This document shows, piece by piece, positions 5,479 to 7,129 of a stretch of 7,129 nt of DNA (positions are counted from its first letter, which is position 1; each line of letters begins with the position of its first letter). The stretch is taken from the NCBI GenBank assembly GCA_030917025.1, contig JAUPVN010000031.1, forward strand, positions 1 to 7,129, in the 5' to 3' direction. Both the position numbers and the translations under genes were made by a program. This DNA is from Patescibacteria group bacterium (lineage in GTDB: Bacteria > Patescibacteriota > Saccharimonadia > Saccharimonadales > CAIOMD01). The notes beneath the pieces are model-generated. The model was given only the letters and a program-made list of their open reading frames with translations, was not told where the DNA came from and searched no databases.

Positions 5479-5481
5479 GAG
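5477..5481 (+). promoter_or_regulatory. ribosome binding site that decides the rplV start
   Basis: AGGAG overlaps the TAG stop of rpsS. It stands 8 nt before ATG 5490 but only 2 nt before ATG 5484, too close for initiation, so 5490 is the likelier start. Confidence 0.65.
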
Positions 5482-5489
5482 CAATGAGT

Positions 5490-5885
5490 ATGAATGTACA
5501 AGCTATTGCAAAAGGTGTTCGTATGAGCCCACGTAAAGTAGGTGTTGTAGCCGCTTTAGTTAGGGGCCGTAGTGTAGAAGATGCATTGGTTATATTAGAC
5601 CATACCCCAAGACGTTCGGCTGATCCTGTTTATAAAGTTGTTGCTAGCGCTAAGGCTAATGCAGAACACAACCACAATTTAAAGCCTAATACGCTACAAA
5701 TTGTAGAGATAAGTGTTAGCCCCGGTCCTCGCTTAAAAAGATTTCGCCCAGCGGCACGTGGCCGTGCGTTACCATTTTTACGCAGAAGCAGTCATAATAG
5801 AGTGGTAGTATCAGGAGAAGAAAGAATAGTTAAGACACCTACACAAGCCAAAAAGGCTTCTGTGGCTAAAAAGGAGGCCAAATAA
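5490..5885 (+). CDS. rplV: 50S ribosomal protein uL22 (L22)
   Basis: Large-subunit protein whose beta-hairpin forms the tunnel constriction with uL4. Numbered from the chosen start, the 131-residue protein has VRMSPRKVGVVAALVRGRSV (10-29), the helix KVVASAKANAEHNHNL (49-64), the hairpin strand-loop PGPRLKRFRPAARGRA (78-93) and SHNRVVVS (101-108). The last ~20 residues are a Lys/Ala-rich tail (TPTQAKKASVAKKEAK, 116-131), longer than in the ~110-residue E. coli protein; such basic tails are common in the family. The longest frame begins at 5484 (adding Met-Ser), but the AGGAG at 5477-5481 is 2 nt from that ATG and 8 nt from 5490. The stop shares one base with the rpsC ATG. Confidence 0.96.
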   Translation: MNVQAIAKGVRMSPRKVGVVAALVRGRSVEDALVILDHTPRRSADPVYKVVASAKANAEHNHNLKPNTLQIVEISVSPGPRLKRFRPAARGRALPFLRRSSHNRVVVSGEERIVKTPTQAKKASVAKKEAK

Positions 5886-6514
5886 TGGGCCAAAAAGTTA
5901 ATCCTATTAGTATGCGTTTGCAAGTTAACAAAAACTGGCGCAGTAAGTGGTTTGCACCTAAGCGTGATTACGCTAATTACTTATCACAAGATTTGTCTGT
6001 TCGTCGTTTAGTAGCTAAAAAGTTTACTAACAGAGGAGCAATTAATACAGTAGATATTGAACGTTCACCAAATTTAGTTACCGTAACTATTCAAACTGCA
6101 AAAGCAGGTGTTGTTATTGGTCGTGGTGGCGCAGGCGCACAAGAATTAAAGGCAGAATTTGAAAAAATTTTTGGTACAAGCGTAAGAGTTAACATAGAAG
6201 AACTTAAAAAATATCAAATGTTTGCTAAACTAGAAGCCGAAAAAATTGATAGACAAATAGAAAGACGAATAGCTTTTAGGAGAGCAATTAAAAGAACATC
6301 AGCCGCAACAATGAGAGCTGGCGCCAAGGGTATCCGTATAGAAGTTGCGGGCCGTTTAAATGGTGCTGAAATGTCACGAAGAGAAAAAATGATTGAAGGC
6401 AGTGTGCCGCTGCATACATTAAGAGCAGATATAGATTACGGTTACGAAAGAGCTAAAACTCCCGCAGGTATTATTGGTGTTAAGGTTTGGATATATAAAG
6501 GGGAGGCAAAATAA
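5885..6514 (+). CDS. rpsC: 30S ribosomal protein uS3 (S3)
   Basis: Small-subunit head protein at the mRNA entry channel, with helicase-like activity known in E. coli. The 209-residue product has MGQKVNPISMRL (1-12), the KH type-2 domain with its GxxG loop in VVIGRGGAGA (76-85), and a C-terminal domain with QIERRIAFRRAIKRT, GAKGIRIEVAGRLNGAEMSR and TLRADIDYGYERAKTPAGIIGVKVWIYKGE. It ends soon after IYKGE, without the longer tail of E. coli S3 (233 residues); a short end is common. AAGGAGG (5871-5877) lies 7 nt before the ATG. The stop shares one base with the rplP ATG. Confidence 0.98.
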   Translation: MGQKVNPISMRLQVNKNWRSKWFAPKRDYANYLSQDLSVRRLVAKKFTNRGAINTVDIERSPNLVTVTIQTAKAGVVIGRGGAGAQELKAEFEKIFGTSVRVNIEELKKYQMFAKLEAEKIDRQIERRIAFRRAIKRTSAATMRAGAKGIRIEVAGRLNGAEMSRREKMIEGSVPLHTLRADIDYGYERAKTPAGIIGVKVWIYKGEAK

Positions 6515-6927
6515 TGCTATTACCTAATAAAATGAAGCACCGAAAGGTTTTTAAAGGTAAAGTCAGAGGCCCTGCTACCAGGGGTGAATATATTGCTTAT
6601 GGCGAATATGCATTACAGGCCCAAGGGCACGAACGTATAACAAGCCGACAAATAGAGTCTGCTCGTCAGGCAATGACACGTTATACAAAACGTGGTGGCA
6701 AAATTTGGATACGGATTTTCCCTCATACACCAGTAACTCGTAAACCTCAAGATGTTAAAATGGGAAGCGGTAAAGGTGCGCCTGAGTTTTATGTTGCAAA
6801 GGTAAAGCCAGGAACTGTTATGTTTGAGATGAAAGGTATTACAGAAGAAACCGCCCGTGAAGCTATGCGTCTTGCTGCTCATAAATTACCAGTTAAAACT
6901 AAGTTTTTAGTTAAAGAGGAGGACTAA
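6514..6927 (+). CDS. rplP: 50S ribosomal protein uL16 (L16)
   Basis: Late-assembling large-subunit protein near the A-site tRNA elbow. The 137-residue product matches the family throughout: MLLPNKMKHRKVFKGKVRG (1-19), RQIESARQAMTRYTKRGGKI (45-64), WIRIFPHTPVTRKP (65-78), KMGSGKGAPEFYVAKVKPG (82-100) and the helix EETAREAMRLAAHKLPVKTK. The residue aligned with E. coli Arg81, which is hydroxylated there, is Lys82 here (DVKMGSGKG against AVRMGKGKG). GGGGAGG (6500-6506) lies 7 nt upstream. The gap to the next gene is 1 nt, with a strong AGAGGAGG (6915-6922) in its tail. Confidence 0.98.
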   Translation: MLLPNKMKHRKVFKGKVRGPATRGEYIAYGEYALQAQGHERITSRQIESARQAMTRYTKRGGKIWIRIFPHTPVTRKPQDVKMGSGKGAPEFYVAKVKPGTVMFEMKGITEETAREAMRLAAHKLPVKTKFLVKEED

Positions 6928-6928
6928 T

Positions 6929-7129
6929 ATGGCCGATAAAAAACCTAAAAAAAGTCCGACTCAAAAACTGTCAGAAGCTAAATTAGCTAAAAATGTTGAT
7001 TATATGGTAATGAATAAAGAAGATCTTATTAAAGCTATACAAACCCTACAAACAGAGGTTAAGATGTTTAAAAAAGGTACAGTTACCAAAGAAGTAGTTA
7101 ATGTTCATGCGTATAATACTAGACGTAAA
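6929..7129 (+). CDS. rpmC: 50S ribosomal protein uL29 (L29), cut at the 3' end by the window
   Basis: ATG 6929, preceded by AGAGGAGG (6915-6922), opens a frame of 67 codons that runs off the window without a stop. uL29 is a small helical-hairpin protein at the tunnel exit beside uL23. Residues 1-25 are a Lys-rich extension (MADKKPKKSPTQKLSEAK...) not seen in short homologues. The part from NKEDLIKAIQTLQTEVK (29-45) through VVNVHAYNTRRK (56-67) fits the two-helix pattern, with the end resembling the family's RIRxVRRxIA helix start. Sequence match is weak in itself; the call rests on this shape and on the position directly after rplP, where rpmC is the standard neighbour. Confidence 0.82.
   Translation, partial: MADKKPKKSPTQKLSEAKLAKNVDYMVMNKEDLIKAIQTLQTEVKMFKKGTVTKEVVNVHAYNTRRK

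Noticed and set aside
5484..5489. Longer rplV start at ATG 5484
   Set aside because: The AGGAG site would be only 2 nt away; ATG 5490 has 8 nt spacing. It remains a possible alternative of two extra residues.

Overview
The window is a ribosomal protein operon (S10-type cluster) of a small-genome, AT-rich bacterium, with three cell-envelope genes in front of it. The style of the ribosomal proteins (especially the uL2 N-terminus), the short compact genes, the single-membrane-type peptidoglycan enzymes and the low GC content best fit the Patescibacteria/CPR, most likely Candidatus Saccharibacteria (TM7). This is recognition by eye and not a database result. No coding frame contains an in-frame TGA, and TGA ends uL4, so the standard bacterial code applies, not the TGA=Gly code of Gracilibacteria/Absconditabacteria.

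Layout. Positions 3-545 (+) hold the C-terminal part of a CapA-family protein that is cut by the window edge. Its stop codon directly abuts the stop codon of a convergent gene (546-1310, -), a membrane-anchored VanY/M15-type zinc D,D-carboxypeptidase. A 39-bp divergent intergenic region separates that gene from a membrane-anchored serine-type (peptidase S11, DacA-like) D-Ala-D-Ala carboxypeptidase (1350-2612, +). Both divergent genes lack a Shine-Dalgarno sequence and carry a -10-like hexamer ending exactly 8 nt before their ATG, which suggests leaderless transcripts from a symmetric divergent promoter.

Positions 2613-2814 are a 202-bp gap with a recognisable promoter and about 130 nt of leader. 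The leader has nested and mutually exclusive hairpin arms, so it is a candidate autoregulatory leader for the ribosomal operon. The operon then runs without a break to the right edge: uL3, uL4, uL23, uL2, uS19, uL22, uS3, uL16 and the start of uL29. rpsJ (uS10), which usually opens this operon, is not there: uL3 is the first gene and has its own promoter and leader.

How it works together. The three left-hand genes concern the cell envelope: two unrelated enzyme classes trim the terminal D-Ala of peptidoglycan stem peptides, and CapA proteins are linked to surface polymers. The nine ribosomal genes are tightly packed, with five overlapping stop/start junctions and strong GGAG-type ribosome binding sites inside the preceding gene, so translation is probably coupled along the operon. 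Two start codons were moved relative to the longest open frames (rplW to 4058, rplV to 5490) because the ribosome binding sites fit only the later ATG. No RNA genes, mobile elements or CRISPR arrays were seen, and no gene-free stretch exceeds 202 bp.
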